A DNA stretch of 50,835 bases from Actinomycetota bacterium (GTDB lineage Bacteria; Actinomycetota; Actinomycetes; Mycobacteriales; Mycobacteriaceae). A program made the position numbers and the translations under genes. The notes under the pieces were generated by a model that saw only the letters and a program-made list of their open reading frames with translations, searched no databases and was not told the origin of the DNA. Within the stretch, counting starts at the first letter, position 1, and each line of letters begins with the position of its first letter. This document shows positions 9,383 to 17,810 of this stretch, one piece after another. Location of the stretch: positions 1 through 50,835 of the forward strand of contig JAUPLT010000197.1 in NCBI GenBank assembly GCA_030836785.1. The letters are read 5' to 3'.

Positions 9383-9494
9383 TCCAGCAGCGACCCGGCA
9401 TCGGTGCGACACCCTTACCCCGATGCGTTGATGCTCAAACCCCGATGCTGCGGTAGCTTTCGCCGGGGAGTGCCGCCGCATGGAGGAGAGCGCG

Positions 9495-11411
9495 TTGGAG
9501 CCGTACAAACCGTCCTTGGACTGGGGCCACGAGCTGATTCCGTCGCTGCTGTGGATTCTGAAGGCTTGGGCGATCGCGGCCGTGCTGACCATGATCGTGC
9601 TCGTCCTGATGGCACGCTTCACCAGTTGGGGCCGCCAATACTGGCGGGTCACCGGATCGTATTTCACCGGCCGCTCCGCGGTCAGGGTGTGGATCTGGCT
9701 CGGTGTCCTGCTGCTCTCGGTGATCGTGTCGGTCCGCCTCGACGTTTTGTTCACCTACTTCGGAAACGATCTCTACACGGCGATGCAGGTCGCCTTTGAG
9801 GCGACCGGCGCCAACGAGCCGGTGATTCGCGGCGACGCCATCCGCGGATTCTGGACGGCGCTGGGCATCTTCGGGATTCTGGCAACGATCTACATCAGCC
9901 AGGTGATGCTGGACATCTACCTGACCCAGCGGTTCATCATCCGGTGGCGAACCTGGTTGACCAACCGGCTGACCGGCGACTGGCTCGATGACCGCGCGTA
10001 CTACCGGGGCCGGTTCACCGATACCAATACAGACAACCCGGACCAGCGCATCCAGTACGACATCGACATCTTCACCACCGGTACCGGCGGCACGCCAAAC
10101 ACACCGACCGTGGGCACCGGGGCTGTGCTGATCTTCGGAGCGATCTCGTCGGTGGTGACGATCGTTGCCTTCATCCCGATTCTCTGGGACCTGTCATTTG
10201 ACGTGACGATCTTCGGTCTGACGCTGCCCAAGGCGTTGTTCTGGGTGGCGTTCGTGTACGTGTTCCTCGCCACGGTCGTGGCGTTCTGGATCGGCAGGCC
10301 GCTGATCGGTCTGAGCTTCCGCAACGAGCTGTCCAACGCCGCCTTTCGTTAGGCGCTCGTCCGCCTCCGCGACACCGCCGAGGCGATCGGGTTCTACCGT
10401 GGCGAGAACACCGAGCGCGGGCTGCTGCGGACGAGGTTCGACAACATCATCAGCAACTACCGCAGCTACGTCCGGCGCACGCTGGGGTTCACCGGCTGGA
10501 ACCTGGCGATGAGCCAGGCCATCACTCCGTTGCCGCTGATCGTGCAGGCACCGAATCTGTTCAGCGGCAAGATGGATTTCGGCGACGTCACCCAGTCCGC
10601 GAGCGCCTTCTCCAGTATCAGCGACTCACTCTCGTTCTTCCGCAACGCCTACGACCAGTTCGCCGCCTACCGGGCGGCGATCATCCGTCTGGACGGACTC
10701 TGTGAAGCCAACCGGCTGGCCCGGGAAATGCCGAGCCTGGACACCGAGCACTGCACGGACGGCACCCTCGAACTGCGCGGGGTCGAAGTGCGTACGCCCT
10801 CCGGCAGCCAACTCGTCGATCCGCTCGACCTTCGGCTCGAACCCGGCGACACGATGGTGGTGACGGGTCGCTCCGGATCCGGTAAGACCACGCTGCTGCG
10901 CAGCCTGGCCCAGATGTGGCCGTACACCACCGGAACGGTGCGCCGCCCCCTTGACGACCACCAGACCATGTTCTTGTGCCAGACGCCGTATGTTCCGCTG
11001 GGCGACCTGCGCACCGTGGTGTCGTATCCGGCCGCCGCCGGCGCGATCCCCGATGCGGAGCTCCAGTCCGTACTGCACAAGGTCGCGCTGCCGCACCTGG
11101 TGACCCGCCTCAATGAGGAGGAGGACTGGGCCAAGGTGCTCTCGCCCGGCGAGCAGCAACGAATCGCCTTTGCCCGGATCCTGCTCACGAAGCCCAGGGT
11201 GGCCCTGCTCGACGAAGCCACATCGGCTCTCGACGAGGGTCTCGAGTTCGTGGTCTACGACCTGGTGCGCACCGAGTTGCCCAGAACGATCTTGGTCAGC
11301 GTGAGCCATCGCCCGACCGTGAACCAGTACCACGACATTCACCTGGAACTCCTCGGTGACGGCGCCTGGCGACTCAACCGGAACCGTGGATCCGAACCTG
11401 CACCGGTCTGA
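9495..11411 (+). pseudogene. BacA/SbmA-like ABC transporter, copy A, interrupted by an amber codon
   Basis: Homologue of mycobacterial BacA (Rv1819c), a membrane-plus-ATPase half transporter. The gene is collinear with copy B (11476-13386) over 638 codons but codon 286 (10350-10352) is TAG where copy B has Tyr286 (TAT). The frame stays open on both sides, with no other lesion. Membrane part up to about residue 300; the nucleotide-binding domain is intact: Walker [10 protein letters not shown] with Lys464, LSPGEQQR signature, Walker [15 protein letters not shown]-loop SVSHR. TTG 9495 is the start homologous to copy B's ATG; GGAGGAGAG lies 4 nt upstream, and the ATG at 9480 lies just before that site. 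Translation would stop at 285 aa unless the codon is read through; ATG 10509 could start a fragment with the whole ATPase domain. Confidence 0.9.
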
Positions 11412-11475
11412 CCGCATTCCTGTAATGCTGGCCGCGAGAAAGGGATCGGTGGCCAGGCCACGGAGGTGAACGCGC

Positions 11476-13386
11476 ATGGAGATGTACGAGCCATCCCTGG
11501 ACTGGGCCAATGAGCTCACCCATTCGCTGCTGTGGGCGGCTAAGGCCTGGGCGATCACCGCACCCCTCACCGTCATCGTCCTGGTCCTGCTGGCTCGGTA
11601 CACCGCCTGGGGCCGGCAGTTCTGGCGGGTCACGGGCGGCTATTTCCGCGGCCGCGACAGCGTCCGGGTGTGGGCGTGGCTCGGGGTTCTGCTGTTCTCG
11701 ACGCTGGTCGCGGTCCGACTGGATGTCCTGCTCAGCTATTTCAGCAACGATCTGTACTCGTCGCTGCAGGTGGCCTTCGCCGGCGCGGGCGCCGGTAACG
11801 ACGCGGTGCGCGACTCCGGCATCAACGGATTCTGGGCGGCGATCGTCACCTTCATGCTCATCGTCGTCCTCTACATCAGCCGCCAACTCATCGACATCTA
11901 CCTCACCCAGCGGTTCATCATCCGCTGGCGGGTGTGGCTCACCGAACGCCTCACCGCGGACTGGCTCGACGGTGAGGCGTTCTACCGGGGCCGGTTCCTC
12001 GACGCCCCGATCGACAACCCCGACCAGCGCATCCAACTCGATATCGACGCGTTCACGGCGTTCACCGGCCAGGGACCGAACGTGCCGTCGCTGGGTACGA
12101 TCGCCACCCTGCCGTTCGGTGCGATCAATTCCATGGTGTCGGTGGTGGCGTTCACCCCGATCCTGTGGAGCCTCTCCGGCGAACTGATCTTCTTCGGGAT
12201 CACCATCGACCACGCCCTGTTCTGGATCGCCGTGGTCTACGTCTTCGCCACCACGGTGGTTGCGTTCTGGATCGGCCACCCGCTCATCCGATTCAGCTTC
12301 CGCAACGAACTGACCAACGCCGCGTTCCGCTATGCGCTGGTACGTCTGCGTGACGCGGCCGAATCGATAAGCTTCTACCGCGGCGAGGAAGCCGAAAAGT
12401 CTTTGCTGCGCAAGCGTTTCAGCGCCATCATCGACAATTACCGCGGTTACGTGGTGCGCAACCTGGCGCTGCTGGGTTGGAATAACGCGATCAGTCAGTT
12501 GATCAACCCGCTGCCGCTGATGGTGCAGGCGCAGCGCTTGTTCAAAGGCCAGATCTCCTTCGGCGATGTGACCCAGTCCGCGACGGCGTTCAGCGCCGTG
12601 CACGACTCGCTGTCGTACTTCCGTGCCGTCTACGACTCGTTCGCCGCCTACCGCGCAACCATCATCCGACTCGACGGTCTGGTCGAGTCGGATCGGGAGT
12701 CCCGGGAACTGCCGAGGCTGACTGCCGAGGACAGCCCAGACGGCGCGCTGGAGTTGCGCGACGTCGAAGTGCGCAACCCGTCCGGCAGCCAACTGATCGA
12801 GTCGCTGAGCCTGCGACTGGAACCCGGCGACTCCCTGGTGATCACCGGCCCGTCCGGGTGCGGACGCACCACCCTGCTGCGCAGCATCGCTCTGCTGTGG
12901 CCCTACGCCACCGGTACCGTGCGGCACCCCGATCACGGCGGAGATGCGATGTTCCTCTCCCAGGTGCCCTACCTTCCGCTGGGCGATCTACGCGCGGTGC
13001 TGTCCTATCCGAGCCGAGAGACCGGCATCGCCGACGACCGACTCACCGCGGCACTCGAGGACGTGACGCTGGGCCATCTGTCCAACCGGCTCAACGAGAC
13101 CCAGGATTGGTCCAAGACGCTCTCGCCCGGCGAGCAGCAGCGCATCGCCTTCGCCAGGGTGCTGCTGCACCAGCCCAAGGTGATCTACTTCGACGAGTCG
13201 ACCTCGGCGCTGGACCCGGGCAACGAATATGCCCTGTACCGGCTGGTGACGACGCGACTGCCGGGCAGCATCCTGGTCTCGGTGACGCACCGCGACAGCG
13301 TCAAGCAGCATCACAACTTCCACCTGCACCTGACCGGTGACGGCGGATGGACCTTCAAGCCCGAGCCGGCATCAGCGGACGTCTGA
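11476..13386 (+). CDS. BacA/SbmA-like ABC transporter, copy B, full length with Walker A Lys to Arg
   Basis: 636 aa. The N-terminal half is an SbmA/BacA-type membrane domain (several helices; YLTQRFIIRWRVWLTERLT, NPDQRIQLDID, FRNELTNAAFRYALVRLRDA). The C-terminal ABC domain has signature LSPGEQQR, Walker B KVIYFDESTSALD and H-loop SVTHR, but Walker A reads GPSGCGRTT: Arg464 replaces the invariant Lys. The family takes up peptides, bleomycin and corrinoids in mycobacteria. Starts at ATG 11476 with GGAGGTGAA 6 nt upstream, 64 bp after copy A. Loss of the Walker A Lys normally cripples ATP hydrolysis, so activity is doubtful unless copy A supplies a competent ATPase domain. Confidence 0.92.
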   Translation: MEMYEPSLDWANELTHSLLWAAKAWAITAPLTVIVLVLLARYTAWGRQFWRVTGGYFRGRDSVRVWAWLGVLLFSTLVAVRLDVLLSYFSNDLYSSLQVAFAGAGAGNDAVRDSGINGFWAAIVTFMLIVVLYISRQLIDIYLTQRFIIRWRVWLTERLTADWLDGEAFYRGRFLDAPIDNPDQRIQLDIDAFTAFTGQGPNVPSLGTIATLPFGAINSMVSVVAFTPILWSLSGELIFFGITIDHALFWIAVVYVFATTVVAFWIGHPLIRFSFRNELTNAAFRYALVRLRDAAESISFYRGEEAEKSLLRKRFSAIIDNYRGYVVRNLALLGWNNAISQLINPLPLMVQAQRLFKGQISFGDVTQSATAFSAVHDSLSYFRAVYDSFAAYRATIIRLDGLVESDRESRELPRLTAEDSPDGALELRDVEVRNPSGSQLIESLSLRLEPGDSLVITGPSGCGRTTLLRSIALLWPYATGTVRHPDHGGDAMFLSQVPYLPLGDLRAVLSYPSRETGIADDRLTAALEDVTLGHLSNRLNETQDWSKTLSPGEQQRIAFARVLLHQPKVIYFDESTSALDPGNEYALYRLVTTRLPGSILVSVTHRDSVKQHHNFHLHLTGDGGWTFKPEPASADV

Positions 13387-13393
13387 GCTAACT

Positions 13394-13471
13394 ACCGCTT
13401 GCGCGGCGTGGGCTCCGGCACTGGAACCAACTCGCCTACACCCCCACCGCTTGCGCGGCGTGGGCTCCGGC
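13394..13471. repeat. 26-bp direct repeat duplicating a gene 3' end
   Basis: A 26-mer beginning ACCGCTTGCGCGGCGTGGGC occurs at 13394-13419 and 13446-13471 (period 52). The second copy encodes the last codons of the flavoprotein gene (HAAQA, ending at 13436); the first lies past its stop codon, between the two convergent genes. Confidence 0.9.
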
Positions 13472-14896
13472 TCGGCGCCCGAAGAATGAACCGGCGCCCA
13501 GTTGCGTCCCACTGGAATACCCCTTGCCGTCCTGAGCGATGGTCGAGGCGCACGCCCCCGCCGCGTACAGGCCGGGGATCGCCTCGCCGTTTCGGTCGAG
13601 CACCTCACCGTCGACGCTGGTCGCGAGGCCACCGACGGTGAACCCGGAGTACATGGCCTTACCAAGGGACAGGTCGAACGCCGCCCATGGGCCGCGGTCC
13701 TGCGGAGCAAGGAATTCCGGCTGCTTGTGGAAGTCCGGGTCCTCCCCCATTGCCGCATGGCTGTTGTAGCGGTCCAGTGTGGCGACCAGGTTTCCCGCCG
13801 GAATACCCAGGGCGGCTTCCATCTCCTCGACCTTCTCCCAGCCGTCGATGAACTTGATCAGCGGCAGTTCCGGCCGCTGCAGATGAGCCTCGTCGACGAT
13901 GAGATAGGCGGCGCTGTCGGGCTGATCCATCACGAAGCCCGACGTCCGCGAATGGTACGAGTCCTCGCTGACGAAGCGATTGCCCAGCTTGTTGACGATG
14001 ATCCCGGTGAGCAGGACAGCAGGCGGGTACACCGGGGCGGTGATGAAGGCCTGATCCATATGTTTGGTCGCGCCACCCGCCGACTCCCCCAGCCGTATGC
14101 CCAGGCCGTCGTCATAGGTGTTGCCGAGAACGAACGGCTTCTCCGCGAGTTTGGGCGTGTAGGCAGCCACCATGTCCTTGTTCATGACGAAACCGCCGGC
14201 GGCAATCACCACCGCACGGGACCGGATCACACCGGTCTCACCGAAGTGTTTCCACCCGACCCCGACCACCGCGCCGTCCTCGAGGATCAGATTGGTCGCG
14301 CCGGTCTCGTAACGGACGTCCACTCCCAGCGCATCGGCGCGTTTGAGGAGCAGAGCGATCACCATCGCCGCCCCCTGGGTGTCACCGGGTACCGGGACCT
14401 TATGGCCCCGCGGTGCCGGCTTGGCGATGTCCTTGAACGGCCACACCTTCTCGTTGCCGGTGTACATCAGTCCTTCTGTGTTGGGCTGGATCACCGCCTT
14501 GTGCGGGTAGTAGCTGCGCTCGAAGTGAATCCCCAGATCCTCCAGCCACTCGAAATGCTCGACGCTGCCCTCGCAGTAGGCGCGGATCTTGTCATGCTCG
14601 GGTTCGCGGGACATCGCGACGAGGTAGGCGTACATATCGTCGGCGCTGTCGTCGTGGCCGGTGGCCTGCTGCACCGCGGTGCCGCCGCCGAGGTAGAAGT
14701 GCCCACCGGCCATCACCGTTGTTCCGCCTGCCGCAGCAGCACGTTCCAGCACCAGAACCCGCGCCCCCTCGGCCGCGGCGGTCACCGCGGCACACCCGCC
14801 GGCGATCCCGAAGCCGATCACCACGACGTCGACATCGTCGGACCACCCGCTCACTTCGGAGGCATCGAAGGTGGCGGGGATGTCGAGGCCTGTCAT
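13436..14896 (-). CDS. FAD-dependent oxidoreductase, KstD/fumarate reductase flavoprotein family (Rv1817 type)
   Basis: 486 aa. The N-terminal Rossmann motif is VVVIGFGIAGGCAA followed by ERAAAAGGTTVMAGGHFYL; the C-terminal FAD closure is GLYAAGACASTIAQDGKGYS and GTQLGAGSFFGRRAG. This layout is that of the 3-ketosteroid delta-1-dehydrogenase/fumarate reductase superfamily. The exact substrate is not readable; a steroid role is suggested by the operator upstream. ATG 14896 is chosen over GTG 14923 because TATCCT lies 7 nt before it. The last codons are duplicated beyond the stop. Confidence 0.85.
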   Translation of the reverse strand: MTGLDIPATFDASEVSGWSDDVDVVVIGFGIAGGCAAVTAAAEGARVLVLERAAAAGGTTVMAGGHFYLGGGTAVQQATGHDDSADDMYAYLVAMSREPEHDKIRAYCEGSVEHFEWLEDLGIHFERSYYPHKAVIQPNTEGLMYTGNEKVWPFKDIAKPAPRGHKVPVPGDTQGAAMVIALLLKRADALGVDVRYETGATNLILEDGAVVGVGWKHFGETGVIRSRAVVIAAGGFVMNKDMVAAYTPKLAEKPFVLGNTYDDGLGIRLGESAGGATKHMDQAFITAPVYPPAVLLTGIIVNKLGNRFVSEDSYHSRTSGFVMDQPDSAAYLIVDEAHLQRPELPLIKFIDGWEKVEEMEAALGIPAGNLVATLDRYNSHAAMGEDPDFHKQPEFLAPQDRGPWAAFDLSLGKAMYSGFTVGGLATSVDGEVLDRNGEAIPGLYAAGACASTIAQDGKGYSSGTQLGAGSFFGRRAGAHAAQAVGV

Positions 14897-14903
14897 GGGC
14901 CAG

Positions 14904-14909
14904 AGGATA
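14904..14909 (-). promoter_or_regulatory. -10 box for a leaderless flavoprotein transcript
   Basis: TATCCT on the minus strand, 7 nt (CTGGCCC) before ATG 14896. The KstR-like palindrome lies 22 nt further upstream, at the -35 region. Confidence 0.5.
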
Positions 14910-14931
14910 TCGCTGACCGCCACGCCTGGCG

Positions 14932-14943
14932 AGAACGTGTTCT
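14932..14943. promoter_or_regulatory. KstR-like operator
   Basis: AGAACGTGTTCT is an inverted repeat AGAAC-GT-GTTCT, matching the AACnnGTT core that I know as the binding site of KstR, the TetR-type repressor of cholesterol genes. It is centred about 42 bp upstream of the flavoprotein start and would cover the -35 element. Confidence 0.6.
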
Positions 14944-14971
14944 AGTTTTTCCGCGGGCGAATCGGAACCGG

Positions 14972-15769
14972 TCAGTTGACGGCGCTGGCTGCCACACTGA
15001 CGACACCGCCTGCTGCCGTGTCCGACAGCACCTGCTGGTTGGTCGCCTGCCAGGAGACCGCGGCGGGGAGATGGCCCCAGGTGCTGTTGAACAACCCGAT
15101 GATCACGGCCGTCCCGTCCCCGACGTGGGTGTACACCGGACCGCCGGAGTCGCCCTTCTGGCTGACGACGCCGTTCTCCATGGTGAACCAGCCGTTGTTG
15201 ACCCGCTCGATGGTTCCGCAACTTTCGCCGGTGATCACCCCGAAGTGGCACACCTGCTGGCCGGCGGCGAGGACGACGGTCGGGTCGGCGACCAGTTGAC
15301 GGCCGCTTGGCAGGACACTGTTGATCGTGACGTCGGCGGCAAGTGCGATGGTCTCGTAATCGGAGATCACCTGATCGGTGCGCACCACGGTGCCGTTGGG
15401 GGTGTTGTCGCGGGAGGTGGTGACCACCCCGATCATCCGGCCCGCCCGATCGGTGACGGGTCCGTTGCCGCGGCAGTGGCCGGCGGAGAAAGCGACGCGT
15501 TGCACCGCGTCGATGTAGCCCAGCGTGCAGAGGGTCGACTCCTGGCGGATCTCCATGCCGGGGAAGACCGTCACCGCGTCGGCTTTCACCGGGTCGGCAG
15601 TCACCACGCCGGCCGCCACCGAGTCGGCCGCCACCGAGTCGACGTGAGCCACCTCGACTTTCAGCGGTTCCGCGATAGCGGCCGGAGCCGCGAGCACCGC
15701 CAGCGATGCCCACGCGACTCCGGCCGCGGCGACGGAAAGAACGAGGGGTCGTAGAAAACCAGCCACCAT
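14972..15769 (-). CDS. Secreted trypsin-like serine protease (Rv1815 type)
   Basis: 265 aa. A signal peptide (hydrophobic core [20 protein letters not shown], likely cleavage after AIA at residue 33) is followed by a Val/Ala/Asp-rich spacer (about 34-70) and an S1-type domain. The apparent catalytic triad is His98 in SAGHC, Asp137 in SDYE and Ser208 in GDSGGP. Four cysteines (81, 99, 174, 184) could form two disulfides. Exported, so likely acts in or beyond the cell wall; targets unknown. ATG 15769 with GGGGTG a few bases upstream. Separate from its neighbours by 75 and 147 bp. Confidence 0.88.
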   Translation of the reverse strand: MVAGFLRPLVLSVAAAGVAWASLAVLAAPAAIAEPLKVEVAHVDSVAADSVAAGVVTADPVKADAVTVFPGMEIRQESTLCTLGYIDAVQRVAFSAGHCRGNGPVTDRAGRMIGVVTTSRDNTPNGTVVRTDQVISDYETIALAADVTINSVLPSGRQLVADPTVVLAAGQQVCHFGVITGESCGTIERVNNGWFTMENGVVSQKGDSGGPVYTHVGDGTAVIIGLFNSTWGHLPAAVSWQATNQQVLSDTAAGGVVSVAASAVN

Positions 15770-15867
15770 ACACCCCGATCGGTCGGCGACCAGTCAACGA
15801 CGCGGTCGCAATCACATGTCGACTGTGTATCGGCGCTGACGGCCGAACGTTACCGACTTGTGACTGC

Positions 15868-15893
15868 GGGCCCGCCGATCAGGCGGCGGTCCC
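15868..15893 (-). terminator. Hairpin terminator after the lectin/LysM gene
   Basis: CCGCCG (15872-15877) pairs with CGGCGG (15884-15889) around a 6-nt loop, extended by GGG/CCC across one mismatch. It is 24 bp past the lectin gene stop on the minus strand; no U-run follows. Confidence 0.5.
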
Positions 15894-15916
15894 GTCGTAG
15901 CCCCGTCTGAACCAGG

Positions 15917-16486
15917 TCAGGGGATGCGGATGACCTGACCGACCTCGATGTGATCGGGATTGGGGATGTTGTTGAACTGGGCCAGTTCGGGGTAGCGGTT
16001 ACCGTCGCCGAGGAACTGCTTGGCGATGTTGAACAGCGTGTCGCCGGAGACGACGGTGTAGGTCTTGACCTCGTTGACCACCGGCGCGACCTCGACCTCG
16101 ACCTCCTTGACCTCCGCGACGGCCTCCTCGACGACCTCCGGCGGCGGCGGGGCATCGGTTTCGGTGTTCGACGCCCACGCGGCGCCGGATCCGGAGTAGA
16201 GCACCACGTTGCGGTCGTCCTGGAGGACCAGTTTCGTGTCCTTCTTGCCCTTGGTGTCGCTGTGCCAGATCGGCTTGTCTCCCGCGTAGATGACGAAGTT
16301 GCCATCGGTCTGAGCCTCGGCGCGGTCGGCGCCCTGGCCGTCGGTGCCGGTTGCCCAGACGGCTTCGCCGCGGGCTGCCAGCACGAGATTGCCGTCCTCC
16401 TGCAAGGTCAAGGTGTAAGCGCCGTTATTCGAAGTTAGCGAATCTCCCCTGCCCAGCTTCTGTCCTGCGTTGAGTGTGTCTCCCAC
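15917..16486 (-). CDS. Mannose-binding B-lectin with C-terminal LysM domain
   Basis: 189 aa. Residues about 1-110 form a bulb-type lectin domain with three QxDxNxV-type repeats: QEDGNLVL, QTDGNFVIY and QDDRNVVLY (the third has Arg in place of Gly). A Pro/Glu/Val-rich linker (APPPPEVVEEAVAEVKEVEV) leads to a LysM module (KTYTVVSGDTLFNIAKQFLG ... IEVGQVIRIP). I place the start at GTG 16486 because AGGAGGT lies 10 nt upstream. There is no signal peptide, although both domains bind glycans that lie outside the membrane (mannosides, peptidoglycan). Export by a signal-independent route is possible. Known in M. smegmatis as a mannose-binding lectin. Confidence 0.85.
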   Translation of the reverse strand: MGDTLNAGQKLGRGDSLTSNNGAYTLTLQEDGNLVLAARGEAVWATGTDGQGADRAEAQTDGNFVIYAGDKPIWHSDTKGKKDTKLVLQDDRNVVLYSGSGAAWASNTETDAPPPPEVVEEAVAEVKEVEVEVAPVVNEVKTYTVVSGDTLFNIAKQFLGDGNRYPELAQFNNIPNPDHIEVGQVIRIP

Positions 16487-16587
16487 GACCGTTGTTACCT
16501 CCTCTAAGCCGCCTCTTTGCGGACGGGCGACCGCGAGCCTACTGGAAAATCGGGTCGGTGCACCGGGCCATGCGGCAAACAACGGAT

Positions 16588-16610
16588 CTGGGGCCGAAGC
16601 ACGGCCCCAG
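16588..16610 (-). terminator. Hairpin terminator after the antiporter operon
   Basis: Perfect 9-bp arms CTGGGGCCG and CGGCCCCAG around the loop AAGCA. It lies about 75 bp past the antiporter stop and before the lectin gene. No U-run. Confidence 0.6.
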
Positions 16611-16686
16611 CCGGTCCAAGGCGCGCACGGAAGTCTCGAGTCGGGAACACCTTGGCCGGTCGAAGACGGTCCGCACTACCGCACCG

Positions 16687-17808
16687 CTACCTGGTGAACC
16701 GCGTGATCAACGGGCCGGCGATCGCGAGGACGAACACGTATGGGGTGGCGATCGCTGCCAGGACACCCGATCCGGCGCCGACCAGGCCGATGATGACCAG
16801 AGAGAACTCACCGCGGGCGATCAGGGCGGTGCCCGCCCGCAATTGCCCGGGTCGGGCCGCACCGTCCCGGCGCGCGGCATAGGCCCCGGTGACGACCTTG
16901 GTCAACGCCGTCACCGCCGCCAGCGCGAGCGCGGCGGGAAGTTGCGGCAACAGGTCGGCCGGGGCGACGGCGAAGCCGATGGACAGGAAGAACGCCGCGG
17001 CGAAAAGGTCGCGCAGCGGACCCAGAACGGCGCGGGCCCGGTCGGCGGTCCTGCCGGTCAGGGTCAGCCCGACCAGGAAGGCACCGACAGCCGCCGAGGC
17101 GTGGATCTCCTCGGCCACCGCCGCCACGATGAGCGTCAGGCCGAGGATCCTCAGCAGCAACTGCTCGTCCTCCGGGTGGCCGATGGCCCGGCCGACGTGG
17201 TGTCCCCAGCGGTACGAGACGAGGAAAGCCAGCCCGAGCGCCCCCAAGGCCACCGTCATCCACAGCATCGCCTCGGCCAGTGACCCTCCGGAGGCCATCA
17301 CGGTCAACAACGGCAGGTAGGCGGCCATGGAAAAGTCCTCAAGCACCAGCACCGAGAGCACCGCGGGCGTTTCGCGGTTGCCGAGGCGGCGCAGGTCGCC
17401 CAGAAGACGGGCAATGACCCCGGATGACGAGATGTAGGTCACACCGGCGAGTGCCAGCACCCCGGCTCCATCCAGGCCCAGGAGCCATCCGGCGATCGCC
17501 CCGGGTGTCGCGTTCAGGACGAGATCGACCGCTGCGGACGGGAGGTGGCGGCGCAGGCTCGCGGTGAACTCGACCACCGAGAACTCCAGGCCCAGGGTCA
17601 GTAGCAGGAGCACAACGCCGATCGAGGCCCCGGTTTCGAGGAACTCCGCGGCCTCGGGCACCGGGATCCCGCCGTCGCCCAGAAAGAGTCCGGCCAGCAG
17701 ATAGAGCGGGATCGGCGACAGCCCGTAGCGGCGGGCGCCCGCCCCCAGGACGGTCAGGACGACGAGGATGAGACCAAGTTCGAGAAGCAGTCCCGCGGAT
17801 ATAGCCAC
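16687..17808 (-). CDS. Cation/proton antiporter membrane subunit (CPA2, KhtU/KefB-like)
   Basis: 373 aa with about 11-12 hydrophobic segments along its whole length (for example GLILVVLTVLGAGARRYGL, GASIGVVLLLLTLGLEFSVV, HASAAVGAFLVGLTLTGRTA, IARGEFSLVIIGLVGAGSGV). The GLEFS and ISSSGVIARLL segments are typical of CPA2 exchangers. It lacks the C-terminal TrkA-N domain of KefB; the regulatory part is instead supplied by the gene just upstream, only 2 bp away, as in the Bacillus KhtT-KhtU K+/H+ antiporter. Likely exchanges K+ (or Na+) for protons. Confidence 0.85.
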   Translation of the reverse strand: MAISAGLLLELGLILVVLTVLGAGARRYGLSPIPLYLLAGLFLGDGGIPVPEAAEFLETGASIGVVLLLLTLGLEFSVVEFTASLRRHLPSAAVDLVLNATPGAIAGWLLGLDGAGVLALAGVTYISSSGVIARLLGDLRRLGNRETPAVLSVLVLEDFSMAAYLPLLTVMASGGSLAEAMLWMTVALGALGLAFLVSYRWGHHVGRAIGHPEDEQLLLRILGLTLIVAAVAEEIHASAAVGAFLVGLTLTGRTADRARAVLGPLRDLFAAAFFLSIGFAVAPADLLPQLPAALALAAVTALTKVVTGAYAARRDGAARPGQLRAGTALIARGEFSLVIIGLVGAGSGVLAAIATPYVFVLAIAGPLITRFTR

Positions 17809-17810
17809 GG

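Noticed and set aside
9480..9482. ATG as start of BacA copy A
   Set aside because: It lies next to the GGAGGAGAG ribosome binding site; TTG 9495 aligns with copy B's ATG and keeps residues 286 and 464 in register.
7859..9799. Long open frame opposite ilvG
   Set aside because: Antisense shadow running into the promoter of the transporter gene; no recognisable domain.
13502..15754. 750-codon open frame opposite the flavoprotein and protease genes
   Set aside because: It spans two real genes with clear catalytic motifs on the other strand; no start signal or domain of its own.
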